Source of the DNA: an uncultured Prevotellaceae bacterium
GTDB taxonomy: Bacteria > Bacteroidota > Bacteroidia > Bacteroidales > UBA3663
Assembly: GCA_900319235.1 (NCBI GenBank)
Contig: ONNR01000014.1
Location: forward strand, 1 to 64,000
Direction: 5' to 3'
DNA length: 64,000 nt
This document shows, one piece after another, positions 17,549 to 25,956 of this stretch. Within the stretch, counting starts at the first letter, position 1. Every line of letters starts with the position of its first letter. Both the position numbers and the translations under genes were made by a program. The notes beneath the pieces were generated by a model, which did no database searches, was not told the DNA's origin, and saw only the letters and a program-made list of their open reading frames with translations.

Positions 17549-19119
17549 TGGCCAAGCAGTTCAACGAATTCGAGCCATTCCTCATAGACTGTGAAACATA
17601 CGTTTGGGAATGGTATATCCCGGAGCACAAGGTACGCTTCGGGATACCTTCGTTGAATAGACCATGGCTTGACGACCAGGACAAGAACATCAAGCTCGAC
17701 ACTATGCTCGAGCGAGTTCATCCCGACGATATCCAGAAGGTCCTTGTGCGCCACACTTCGCCTCTCTACAAGAGTGACAAGATGTTCGAGGTGGACATCC
17801 GCATCAATGTGGCTGCCGAACTGAAACCCGACGGACAGAGTTCGGGAGAATACGAGTGGTATGGCTTTCGCGGCAAGACCGTCAAGCGTGACCGCATGGG
17901 CCGTCCCACCTACGTTCACGGCATCGCCATCAATCTCGACCAGCGCTATCGCGCCCAACTGAAACTCATCAACCAGAAGGAGCATCAGTTGCAGCATGCG
18001 CGTCAGCAACTCGACTATTCCACGGGTATCATTCAGGAGGTGGGCGTCTTCTTCCGCAATCTTGCCGAGAATGCCAATCTCTTCATTTCGTCCGACGGCA
18101 TTTCGAAGTCCGAGGATATGCTGATGCATCTTTCCTCGCTCAAGGACAAGGTCAGTCATCTGCTCGAACTCACCGACAAGTTCAAGTTCAACGTCGGAGG
18201 TAATGAACACTCTGACAGTTATGATGTGCGCCCCCTTGTGCTATGGGAACATCTTGCCGAACTCCAGCAGGTCTATTCTCTGAGAGCAGGCAATCGTGTG
18301 AAGTTCTATTTCGCCAACCTCTACGACAATCAGGTCATCTACGTCGATGTGAAACTCCTCGACCTGCTGCTCGACAATCTCATCAATCCGCAGTTCCAGT
18401 CGCAGGTTGCAGGCACGACCACCATGAGTTATGTCGTCGATCAGACGAGGGAGGAACTGGCCATTTCGGTCACGTGTGTGGGCACCAGCACCACCGAGGC
18501 CGAGACGCACACCACCTACACCGAGTCGGGGCTTGTGCTGAGTGTCTGCAGGCTTATGGCCAAGCGATTGTTTGGCGATGTGCAGGTCATCCAGCAGGAT
18601 ACGGGCAAACTGAAATACGTCATCACTCTGCCCCTCGATGCTCGAAAGGTTGCCAATCAGTTGTCGTTCAAGCATATTGAAGACCACGATGGAGAAAAGC
18701 CAGAAGATGTGCTCGACGAACTGAACCGCGAACACGATGCAGAGGCTGAAGAGCTGCTCCAAAGCCGTGCATCTTTGCCCCATGTCCTCATCGGCATGCG
18801 CGAAAATGCCAGCTTGTATAGCAACCAGCACCTCTTCGATGTCACCGTGACTGCTACCACCGACGAGTTCCGTGAGGAGTTCGACAAACTTGATCCCGAC
18901 ATCGTTTTCCTCGATTCAAGTCTGCCTGGTCAACTGATGCTTTTCGACCTGATCACCTATATGCATGCCAAGGCACCCGAGACTCCCATCATCATCACCG
19001 ATGATTATGGACAACGTGCGCTTCACAAGCGAGTTCAGCAACTCGGAGCACGTTATCTCCTCAACAATCCCTTGTCCCTCCGCAAAGTGAATCTGATGAT
19101 CAAGAAATATCTGAAGTAA
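17548..19119 (+). CDS. Degenerate PAS / histidine-kinase-like / receiver hybrid protein
   Basis: A 523-residue cytoplasmic protein translationally coupled to serA (TGATG). Residues of about 10-135 look like a PAS domain, followed by a coiled coil (about 135-160), a helical pair without a recognisable phospho-acceptor His (about 160-215), and an HATPase-like fold (about 230-365). Its N-box (LDNLINPQF) and glycine boxes are poor and only an ESGLVLSVC helix resembles a G-box. The C-terminal receiver-like domain (about 410-520) keeps Asp456 in FLDSSLPG but lacks the acidic pair of strand 1 and has NNP where KP is usual. It probably does not signal by normal His-Asp transfer. Its place in the serine operon hints at metabolic regulation, which is an inference. 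Confidence 0.6.
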   Translation: MAKQFNEFEPFLIDCETYVWEWYIPEHKVRFGIPSLNRPWLDDQDKNIKLDTMLERVHPDDIQKVLVRHTSPLYKSDKMFEVDIRINVAAELKPDGQSSGEYEWYGFRGKTVKRDRMGRPTYVHGIAINLDQRYRAQLKLINQKEHQLQHARQQLDYSTGIIQEVGVFFRNLAENANLFISSDGISKSEDMLMHLSSLKDKVSHLLELTDKFKFNVGGNEHSDSYDVRPLVLWEHLAELQQVYSLRAGNRVKFYFANLYDNQVIYVDVKLLDLLLDNLINPQFQSQVAGTTTMSYVVDQTREELAISVTCVGTSTTEAETHTTYTESGLVLSVCRLMAKRLFGDVQVIQQDTGKLKYVITLPLDARKVANQLSFKHIEDHDGEKPEDVLDELNREHDAEAEELLQSRASLPHVLIGMRENASLYSNQHLFDVTVTATTDEFREEFDKLDPDIVFLDSSLPGQLMLFDLITYMHAKAPETPIIITDDYGQRALHKRVQQLGARYLLNNPLSLRKVNLMIKKYLK

Positions 19120-19137
19120 GATATATCAAAGGTAAAG

Positions 19138-19186
19138 TCCCTAAATATCCCTTAGTATCCCTAAGAATCCCTAAATATCCCTTAGA
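19138..19186. repeat. 10-bp phased repeat, half element (right arm only)
   Basis: There are five TCCCTAAATAT or TCCCTTAGTAT-type units at 10-bp steps, ending 5 bases before the DUF1015 start codon. It matches the right arms of the full elements at 13781 and 20431, but the left arm and core are missing. Confidence 0.75.
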
Positions 19187-19190
19187 TAAT

Positions 19191-20435
19191 ATGGCTAAAG
19201 TTCGTCCCTTCAAAGGTTTTCGTCCATCCCCCGAGCTCGCACCTATCGTTTCTTCACGTCCCTACGATGTTCTGTCGTCGCAGGAGGCCTACGATGAGTG
19301 CAAGGGCAATGAGAAGTCACTCTATCACATCATCAAACCCGAGATAAATTTCGACCCAATAGCCGACGAGCACGACCCCAAGGTCTATGACGTCGCTGTC
19401 GAACAGTTCAAGAAATTCAAGCAGAACGGTTGGCTCATACAGGATCCTGCACCTTATTATTATCTCTACAGCCAGACCATGGAGGGCCGTACCCAATATG
19501 GCCTTGTCGTTGCTGCCAATGTCGATGATTACCTCAATGGTGTCATCAAAAAGCATGAGCTCACCCGTGCCGATAAGGAGGAGGACCGCATGAAGCATGT
19601 ACGCTGTCTTTCTGCCAACATGGAACCCGTGTTCTTTGCATTTCCCGACAACGAAGTGCTCGATCGCGTAATTCGTGAGACAGCCGCTCGTCCCAGCGTC
19701 GAGCGATTCACTTCTGCCGAGGGATTCATCCATGAGTTCTGGGTAATCGACAACCCCGAAACCATCAAGACCATCACCGAGGCTTTTGCTGCCATCCCAT
19801 ATCTTTATGTAGCCGATGGACATCATCGCACGGCTGCTGCAGCCCGAGTAGGGCAGGAGCGTGCCTTGCAGAACCCCAACCATACGGGCGACGAGGAGTA
19901 CAACTTCTTCCTGGCCGTGTGCTTCCCTGCAGGTCAACTCAAGATCATGGATTACAACCGCGTGGTGAAGGACCTCAACGGTCTCTCCAGCGAGGAGTTC
20001 CTGGCCAAGGTGGCCGAGAACTTTGTGGTCGAAAAGATGGGTGCCGAGATCTATCATCCTGTCCGTCTTCACAACTTCAGCCTCTATCTCGATGGCTATT
20101 GGTACAGCTTGACGGCCAAGCCGGGCACCTACAATGACAACGATCCCATCGGAGTGCTCGACGTCAGCGTCTCTTCCGACCTCATCCTTGACCGTATTCT
20201 CGGCATCAAGGACCTTCGTCGCGACAAGCGCATCGACTTCGTAGGCGGTTTGCGTGGTCTTGGTGAACTCAAGCGTCGTGTCGATAGCGGCGAGATGCGA
20301 GTGGCTCTTGCCCTCTATCCCGTTTCGATGGATCAACTTATGAACATCGCCGATTCGGGCAACATCATGCCACCTAAGACCACTTGGTTCGAGCCTAAGC
20401 TCCGCTCTGGTCTCGTGGTTCATTCGCTCGACTAA
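19191..20435 (+). CDS. DUF1015 family protein, probably serine-pathway linked
   Basis: A 414-residue cytoplasmic protein with the DUF1015 hallmarks: an N-terminal KPFKGFRP-like start, SRPYDVLS, and the conserved ADGHHRTAAA motif at 208-217. The biochemical function is not established to my knowledge. It follows serC-serA and the pseudo-kinase, so a job in serine metabolism is a reasonable guess from position. The start is taken at ATG 19191, directly after the half repeat. Its stop codon TAA is part of the first unit of repeat copy B. Confidence 0.85.
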   Translation: MAKVRPFKGFRPSPELAPIVSSRPYDVLSSQEAYDECKGNEKSLYHIIKPEINFDPIADEHDPKVYDVAVEQFKKFKQNGWLIQDPAPYYYLYSQTMEGRTQYGLVVAANVDDYLNGVIKKHELTRADKEEDRMKHVRCLSANMEPVFFAFPDNEVLDRVIRETAARPSVERFTSAEGFIHEFWVIDNPETIKTITEAFAAIPYLYVADGHHRTAAAARVGQERALQNPNHTGDEEYNFFLAVCFPAGQLKIMDYNRVVKDLNGLSSEEFLAKVAENFVVEKMGAEIYHPVRLHNFSLYLDGYWYSLTAKPGTYNDNDPIGVLDVSVSSDLILDRILGIKDLRRDKRIDFVGGLRGLGELKRRVDSGEMRVALALYPVSMDQLMNIADSGNIMPPKTTWFEPKLRSGLVVHSLD

Positions 20436-20575
20436 GGGATTTTATAGGATTTTAAGGGACTTGAAGGGATATTAGGGGACAATTGTTCCTTGGTTCCAGT
20501 TCTTATCTAGGCGATACTAACGTCCCTAAGAATCCCCAAATATCCCTTAATATCCCCAAATATCCCAAAAATAAA
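20431..20575. repeat. 10-bp phased inverted repeat element, copy B
   Basis: It has the same layout as copy A: left-arm AAGGGA units every 10 bp, a 51-bp core (GGGACAATTG ... GGCGATACTA ... GTCCC), and right-arm TCCCCAAATA and TCCCTTAATA units every 10 bp. It fills the space between the DUF1015 stop codon and the YIP1 gene. Confidence 0.85.
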
Positions 20576-20582
20576 TCCTCCC

Positions 20583-21167
20583 TTGAACCAATTCAAATAC
20601 ATAGTCAAGTTCTTGATTGCTTTGATTACTCAGTCCGACCAGGCATGGAGCTACCTTGCCAACGCCGAGACTAAGGAATCAAAGCCTGCCTACATGCTGC
20701 GGAACTACTTCTATCCGTTGTTGGGTATCATGTCGTTTGTCATCTTCCTCTTTGCAGGATGGCGCAGCCCCAACCCTGAGGTGAGTTTCGACTTCCAGTA
20801 CGGCATGACGAAGATGGTGCCCGTGCTCGTGGCTTACTTTGTCGGACCCTATCTGGCCATGATGCTCATCAAGACGATGCTTGTCAACATCTTCGATTTG
20901 CCCCATCCCGACAAGGACCGACTCACCAACTTCGTGTTCTACAGCACCAGTTTCCTTATGGCTATCGAGATGCTGATGGCGGTCTTCCCGGCTTTTCGGT
21001 TCTTCGAGTTCATCGCGTTGTATCTTGTCTATATCACCTGGAACGGTTCGCACACCTATATTCGTGTGGCCGAGAAGAGGCGTTGGTTGTTCGGCTTTAT
21101 GTCGTTCCTCGTCATCTTCTTCTCGCCCAGTCTCATCCAGCACCTCTTGCAGTTCCTGCAGGGATGA
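20583..21167 (+). CDS. YIP1-family integral membrane protein
   Basis: A 194-residue membrane protein with about five hydrophobic segments (about 40-60, 75-100, 115-135, 140-155 and 165-190) preceded by an amphipathic N-terminus (FKYIVKFLIALITQSDQAW), the pattern of Bacteroidetes YIP1/DUF1282 proteins. The start codon is TTG at 20583; no in-frame ATG occurs before the first membrane segment's lead-in. The role is unknown. It is 27 bp upstream of smpB. Confidence 0.75.
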   Translation: MNQFKYIVKFLIALITQSDQAWSYLANAETKESKPAYMLRNYFYPLLGIMSFVIFLFAGWRSPNPEVSFDFQYGMTKMVPVLVAYFVGPYLAMMLIKTMLVNIFDLPHPDKDRLTNFVFYSTSFLMAIEMLMAVFPAFRFFEFIALYLVYITWNGSHTYIRVAEKRRWLFGFMSFLVIFFSPSLIQHLLQFLQG

Positions 21168-21194
21168 GCCGATTCATACGTTTTTGATTGAACA

Positions 21195-21686
21195 ATGGCA
21201 AACAACAATAAGAAGAAAGGGGCAGGCAACACGGCCGTCAATATCCGCAACAAGCGTGCTACCTTCGACTATGAGATTCTCGATACCTACACCGCCGGCA
21301 TGGTGCTCACAGGTACCGAGATCAAGTCGTTGCGAGCAGGCAAGGCCGGTCTGACCGATTCCTACTGCCTTTTCGACCATGGTGAATTGTGGGCAAAGAA
21401 TGTATATATAGCCGAATATTTCTACGGCACCTATAATAACCACAACGCCCATCGCGACCGCAAGCTGCTCCTCACTCGACGCGAATTGCGTGGCCTGCAG
21501 AACAGTTCGAAGGAGCCAGGTTTGACCATCGTCCCCCTTCGGCTTTTCATCAACGAAAAGGGACTTGCCAAACTCGATATCGCCCTTTGCAAAGGCAAGA
21601 AGCAGTACGACAAGCGCGACACAATGAAGGATAAGGAAGACCAGCGTGCGATGGATCGTGCGCGCAAAGATTACGGTAAATATTGA
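21195..21686 (+). CDS. smpB: SsrA-binding protein
   Basis: SmpB carries tmRNA into stalled ribosomes during trans-translation. The 163 residues match the family. It has the conserved N-terminal [10 protein letters not shown] and [12 protein letters not shown] motifs and a basic C-terminal tail (about 130-163). The stop overlaps the recR start by one base (TGATG), so the two are coupled. No tmRNA gene is visible nearby. Confidence 0.96.
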   Translation: MANNNKKKGAGNTAVNIRNKRATFDYEILDTYTAGMVLTGTEIKSLRAGKAGLTDSYCLFDHGELWAKNVYIAEYFYGTYNNHNAHRDRKLLLTRRELRGLQNSSKEPGLTIVPLRLFINEKGLAKLDIALCKGKKQYDKRDTMKDKEDQRAMDRARKDYGKY

Positions 21687-22336
21687 TGGAACAGTATCCC
21701 TCACAATTGCTGACCAGCGCCATCGACGAGTTTGCCAAACTGCCTGGCATCGGTCGTAAGACGGCGCTTCGCCTCACGCTCCATCTTCTTCGTCAGGAGC
21801 CTGAGCGTGCCATTCATCTTGGCGAATCGCTCATCCGCCTGCGCAAGGAGGTGCGTTACTGCAAGTGTTGTCACAACCTCAGCGATTCTGACCTTTGCCA
21901 GATTTGTGCCAATCCCAAGCGTGATGCTGCCACCGTCTGTGTGGTCGAAAATGTCAAGGAAGTGATGGCCATCGAGGCCACACGTCAGTTCCAGGGCCTC
22001 TATCACGTCCTCGGTGGTCTCATCTCCCCGATGGATGGTGTTAGCCCCCAGCAACTCGAGATTGATAGCCTCGTCGAGCGAATCCGCCAAAGCCAGGCCG
22101 AAGGACAAACGCCCATCAATGAGGTGATTCTCGCCCTCTCCACCACTATGGAAGGCGATCTCACCAACGGATACATCTTCCGCCAACTCCAGCGGTTCCC
22201 ACACCTTAAGGTCACCACCCTGGCCCTCGGAGTAAGCGTAGGCGACGAGATTGAATATGCCGATGCCGTCACCCTCGGCCGTAGCATCCTCAACCGCACT
22301 CCCTTCTCCCTCCAGAGCCCAGCGTCCTCTTATTAG
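21686..22336 (+). CDS. recR: Recombination protein RecR
   Basis: RecR forms a ring clamp that, with RecO/RecF, loads RecA at gaps. I start at ATG 21686, within the TGATG overlap with smpB. It has the helix-hairpin-helix LPGIGRKTA, the C4 zinc finger CKCCxN...CQIC, and a Toprim domain beginning [14 protein letters not shown]. The tail is 10-15 residues longer than usual and Ser/Pro rich. Confidence 0.95.
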   Translation: MEQYPSQLLTSAIDEFAKLPGIGRKTALRLTLHLLRQEPERAIHLGESLIRLRKEVRYCKCCHNLSDSDLCQICANPKRDAATVCVVENVKEVMAIEATRQFQGLYHVLGGLISPMDGVSPQQLEIDSLVERIRQSQAEGQTPINEVILALSTTMEGDLTNGYIFRQLQRFPHLKVTTLALGVSVGDEIEYADAVTLGRSILNRTPFSLQSPASSY

Positions 22337-22396
22337 CCCCGACGTCCTCTGGTCGCCCTTTGGTTGTCCTCCGTGTCTCTCCTGGTCGCCCTCGTT

Positions 22397-22470
22397 GTCC
22401 CCGTCAGCAGCCGTGTTTAGCTGCTATGTGTCCCAAGCGTCCCGTCGCAGCCATCTATAGCTGCCCTCAT
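22397..22470. repeat. Palindromic GCAGCC repeats after recR (two copies)
   Basis: Two units begin GTCCCCGTC or GTCCCGTC and then carry a GCAGCC...GCTGC hairpin (22397-22425 and 22439-22470, the latter ending CCCTCAT). This is the same family and orientation relative to transcription as repeats before the next two genes and inside hemW. The rest of the gap 22337-22483 is pyrimidine-rich with GTCCTC/GTCGCC words and no gene. Confidence 0.75.
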
Positions 22471-22483
22471 TATAAAGATTCCA

Positions 22484-23563
22484 ATGAAAATATTCCCCCT
22501 CGCGGTCCTCACCGCATTCATCTCCACCACCACCTTTGCACAATCCGTGCAGCAAGTCACCATCGGCGACAACTTCGATTATGGTCTCACCTATAGCCTG
22601 CCCATCACCAAGATTCAGATCCAGGTCTCTGCCCACTGCACCAAGGTCGTGGCCGGAGAGTTCGCTATGTATGCCGAGAAGTATCTCGGCCTGAAGGATG
22701 TGGCCCAGCAGGACCAGGTCTCCTGGGAAATCACCCAGATTCAACTCCGTGGAGTCGCTAAGGCCGACAGTGCCCGCACATATCATATCTATTTCAGCGA
22801 CAAGGCCGCCCTTCCCACCTTCTATCTCACCGACGACCGCTGCCTTTGTGCCATCAATCAGAAGCCGGAACAGCCCGCTCCGACTGTTGAGATGCCTTCT
22901 CAATCCCAAAAGACTACTTCCCTGAAGTTCAAACCCACCGACGTGATGACGAGCGACCTGCTCAAGGCCGGCAGCAAGGCGAAACAGGCTGAACTGGTTG
23001 CCGAAGAGATTTTCAGCATTCGTGAGAGTCGTTCCGACCTCATCCGAGGCGAAGCCGACAATGTGCCCAATGATGGCGCACAGTTGCAACTTATGCTCGA
23101 CCATCTAACCGCCCAGGAGGAGGCCCTGCTCTCCCTTTTCGTCGGCACCACCACCGAGACTGACGTTGTACGCACTTTTGACTACATTCCCACCGACGAG
23201 GTGGAGCGTGAACTCGTCTTCCGTCTCTCGCGCGAACTCGGCTTCGTCTCTAATGATGACTATGCTGGTGCTCCTTTCTACGTCGGCGTCTCCATCCTCG
23301 AGGACAACCGTATGTCCGAGATGGATGTCAACGCCCGCAAGAAACTCGAGAAGGGTATCGCCTATTGCGTCCCTGGTAAGGCCCGCATCACCCTCTACAA
23401 CGCCAAGTCTGTCCTTGCTGAAGGAGACATCCCTATGGCCCAGTTTGGCCATGTCGAGATGCTCCCCCAAGGCCAGTTCACCAACAAGAAGCGCCCCTGT
23501 TCCGCCCTCTTCATCCCTTCTACCGGCGCCATTAAACTCTTCGAACAAACTGACGCCCAGTAA
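22484..23563 (+). CDS. DUF4831-like exported protein
   Basis: A 359-residue exported protein with a short signal peptide (cleavage near TFAQ). Strand-rich N-terminal domain; a conserved-looking segment FYLTDDRCLCAIN near residue 105-117; a helical middle with the motif AEEIFSIRESRSDLIRGEADNVP; then a beta domain. This order resembles DUF4831 proteins of Bacteroidales, whose function is unknown. It is isolated from its neighbours by repeat-filled gaps but on the same strand. Confidence 0.65.
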   Translation: MKIFPLAVLTAFISTTTFAQSVQQVTIGDNFDYGLTYSLPITKIQIQVSAHCTKVVAGEFAMYAEKYLGLKDVAQQDQVSWEITQIQLRGVAKADSARTYHIYFSDKAALPTFYLTDDRCLCAINQKPEQPAPTVEMPSQSQKTTSLKFKPTDVMTSDLLKAGSKAKQAELVAEEIFSIRESRSDLIRGEADNVPNDGAQLQLMLDHLTAQEEALLSLFVGTTTETDVVRTFDYIPTDEVERELVFRLSRELGFVSNDDYAGAPFYVGVSILEDNRMSEMDVNARKKLEKGIAYCVPGKARITLYNAKSVLAEGDIPMAQFGHVEMLPQGQFTNKKRPCSALFIPSTGAIKLFEQTDAQ

Positions 23564-23570
23564 GGCCCCG

Positions 23571-23660
23571 TGTCCTGTATGGCGCGATGTCATTGTGCCT
23601 CTCAGTGTTCCTTGGTCACCCTTTGTGTTTCCGACAGCAGCCCATCTCGGCTGCCTCATT
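23571..23660. repeat. Two palindromic repeats before the S41 protease
   Basis: At 23571-23602 a unit reads TGTCCTGTATGGCGCGATG and continues to GTGCCTC. It matches, in reverse, the unit at 28552-28582 upstream of hemW. At 23631-23660 a CAGCAGCC...GGCTGCCTCATT unit belongs to the GCAGCC family. Confidence 0.75.
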
Positions 23661-23679
23661 CCCCTTTTAATAGTCCCTA

Positions 23680-25311
23680 ATGAAAAAATATTGGATCCCC
23701 CTTCTTACCAGCCTCCTCGTAGCTGCCGTCCTCTTCGTGGGCATCAAGATCGGCGAAGTTCGTATGGCCAACGAGATACATGTCTATCAATCTGAACGTA
23801 ACGACTTAAACAAGATGAGCCGTGGAGGTCTCACCAGCAGCGAGGCCTCTGCCAAGCTCGTCTATCTCTTTGACCTCCTGCGTGACCGCTACGTCGATAC
23901 ACTCGACCTCCAGAACCTCGTCGAGGATGCCATCCCCACAATCGTCGAGGAGCTCGACCCGCATTCTTCCTACATCTCGCGCGAAGATATGTCCGCTGTC
24001 ACCGAACAACTCGAAGGCTCGTTCAGTGGTGTGGGCATCCAATTCAATATTCAGCAGGACACCGTTATGGTCATCCAGGTCATCTCCGGTGGTCCCTCTG
24101 AGAAGGTGGGCATACTGCCCGGCGACCGCATCGTCACCGTCGATGACTCCCTCTTCGTTGGCAAGAAGATTAACAACGACGTGGTACTCAAGACCCTGCG
24201 TGGTGAAACTGGTTCTGTAGTCAAACTCGGCATCCGTCGCAACACCGCAAGCGATCTGCTCCATTTCGAAGTTGAGCGTGGCGAGATTCCCGTCAACAGC
24301 GTCGTTGCTCAATATATGGAGGGCAATATCGGCTACATCAAGATTGACAACTTCGGACGAAATACTTACAACGAGTTCTTCACCGCCCTCGTCAACCTTC
24401 GCGCCCATGGAGCCAAGGGCTATCTGCTCGACTTCCGTGGCAATGGTGGTGGCTATCTTGAGATTTGCATCGCAATGGTCAACGAGTTCCTTGGCGACAA
24501 TCAACTCATCGTCTATACTGAAGGTCGTTCTCAACCACGTCAGGATCACAATGCCGATGGACGCGGCAACTTCCAGAATGATCCCGTTGTCGTCCTCATC
24601 GATGAATGGTCCGCTTCGGCCTCTGAAATCTTTGCTGGTGCTATGCAGGACAACGATCGTGCCCAGATTGTCGGTCGTCGCTCATTTGGCAAAGGACTCG
24701 TCCAGCAGCAGTTCGACCTTTACGATGGTTCCGCTCTGCGCCTCACCATTGCACGCTATCACACTCCTTCGGGCCGCTGCATCCAGAAGCCTTATTCGAT
24801 GGGGGAGGGAGAGGATTATCAGATGGACCTCATCAATCGCTACGAGCGTGGCGAGTTCTATAACCAGGACTCCATCCACTTCGCCGATTCGCTCGTTTAT
24901 ACCACTTTGAACGGACGTACGGTGTATGGCGGAGGTGGCATTATGCCCGACTACTTTGTGCCCAGTGACACCACCTACGTTTCGGCATACTACAACAAGT
25001 CCATCAGCTTGATGTATTCCTTCGCATTCCAGTACAGCGACAATCATCGCTCGACCGTTACCGCCTACAAGGATTTCAAGTCTTTGCAGCATTATCTCGA
25101 AAGCCAGGGCCTCCTCAATTCCTTCATCAACTTCGCATCACCAAAGATTGGCCGTCCCACATCTCACGAATTGCAGCGGAGCGGTGCCGAGATGGAGCGT
25201 CTTATCATCGCCTACATTATGCGCCAATGCAAGGACGAGAACTACTTCTATCAGGAGTTCAACAGTAGCGACAAGACTTACCTCAAAGGCCTCTCTCTCT
25301 TCAACGAATAG
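23680..25311 (+). CDS. S41 family C-terminal processing peptidase
   Basis: A 543-residue periplasmic serine protease anchored by one N-terminal membrane segment (about 5-25). A PDZ domain lies at about 100-190 and binds substrate C-termini. The catalytic domain has the CtpA-type pair Ser313 (SASASEI) and Lys338 (RSFGKG), 25 residues apart as in CtpA. The C-terminal 150 residues form an extra helical region. Roles in this family include trimming of envelope proteins; the substrate is unknown. It probably shares transcription with the flanking genes. Confidence 0.9.
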   Translation: MKKYWIPLLTSLLVAAVLFVGIKIGEVRMANEIHVYQSERNDLNKMSRGGLTSSEASAKLVYLFDLLRDRYVDTLDLQNLVEDAIPTIVEELDPHSSYISREDMSAVTEQLEGSFSGVGIQFNIQQDTVMVIQVISGGPSEKVGILPGDRIVTVDDSLFVGKKINNDVVLKTLRGETGSVVKLGIRRNTASDLLHFEVERGEIPVNSVVAQYMEGNIGYIKIDNFGRNTYNEFFTALVNLRAHGAKGYLLDFRGNGGGYLEICIAMVNEFLGDNQLIVYTEGRSQPRQDHNADGRGNFQNDPVVVLIDEWSASASEIFAGAMQDNDRAQIVGRRSFGKGLVQQQFDLYDGSALRLTIARYHTPSGRCIQKPYSMGEGEDYQMDLINRYERGEFYNQDSIHFADSLVYTTLNGRTVYGGGGIMPDYFVPSDTTYVSAYYNKSISLMYSFAFQYSDNHRSTVTAYKDFKSLQHYLESQGLLNSFINFASPKIGRPTSHELQRSGAEMERLIIAYIMRQCKDENYFYQEFNSSDKTYLKGLSLFNE

Positions 25312-25327
25312 TCAGCGGTCTCCATTT

Positions 25328-25396
25328 GTCCCCGTTGCAGTCATCTTTGTCTGCCCTCATCCCTCGTGTTAACGTCAGCAGCCAAGTTCAGCTGCT
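25328..25396. repeat. Palindromic GCAGCC-family repeats before the dCMP deaminase
   Basis: One unit at 25328-25360 begins GTCCCCGTTGCAG and ends CTGCCCTCAT; both stem arms carry a matching change (GCAGTC / GTCTGC-like) relative to GCAGCC/GGCTGC. A second unit at 25374-25396 is GTCAGCAGCC...GCTGCT. Confidence 0.75.
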
Positions 25397-25414
25397 CCTA
25401 AAAATACTCCTCCT

Positions 25415-25867
25415 ATGCCCACCAAACAAGAACTTCTCGATCACCGCTATCTGCGTATGGCCGCCATTTGGGCCGAAAACTCCTATTGCAAGCGCCGTCA
25501 GGTAGGTTGTCTCATCGTAAAGGAAAAGATGATCATCAGCGACGGCTATAACGGCACGCCCACAGGCTTCGAGAACGATTGCGAGACCGAAGACAATCGC
25601 TCCAAGCCCTACGTTCTCCATGCCGAAGCCAACGCCATTACTAAGGTCGCCAAGAGCCACAATTCGAGCGATGGCGCCACACTCTACGTCACCGACAGTC
25701 CTTGCATCGAGTGTTCCAAACTCATTATCCAGTGCGGCATCAAGCGCGTCATCTACGCCCGTGAGTACCGTCTCACCGACGGCGTTGACCTCCTTCGTCG
25801 CGCCGGCATTGAAGTCATCTTCAAGCCCATCCCCGAAATCCCTCAGGATGGTCCAGCCACTAAATAA
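25415..25867 (+). CDS. dCMP deaminase family protein
   Basis: A zinc-dependent deaminase of 150 residues, expected to convert dCMP to dUMP for dTTP synthesis. The zinc site is His69 with catalytic Glu71 (HAEAN) and Cys97/Cys100 (PCIEC). The N-terminal CKRRQVGCLIV and GYNGTPTGF segments are typical of dCMP deaminases rather than tRNA adenosine deaminases. It is the last gene of the plus-strand run and is followed by a terminator hairpin. Confidence 0.9.
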   Translation: MPTKQELLDHRYLRMAAIWAENSYCKRRQVGCLIVKEKMIISDGYNGTPTGFENDCETEDNRSKPYVLHAEANAITKVAKSHNSSDGATLYVTDSPCIECSKLIIQCGIKRVIYAREYRLTDGVDLLRRAGIEVIFKPIPEIPQDGPATK

Positions 25868-25900
25868 TCGTAATATAATACAAAGGCACAAACAAATAAC

Positions 25901-25930
25901 AAGGGCGATTCCTGATGGGGAAGCGCCCTT
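25901..25930. terminator. Bidirectional terminator hairpin
   Basis: The stem AAGGGCG ... CGCCCTT encloses a smaller TTCC/GGGA pairing, between the convergent dCMP deaminase and the 25957-26673 gene. T runs on both sides are short, so termination strength is uncertain. Confidence 0.6.
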
Positions 25931-25956
25931 TGTAGTTATGTGATCAATAAATATAT

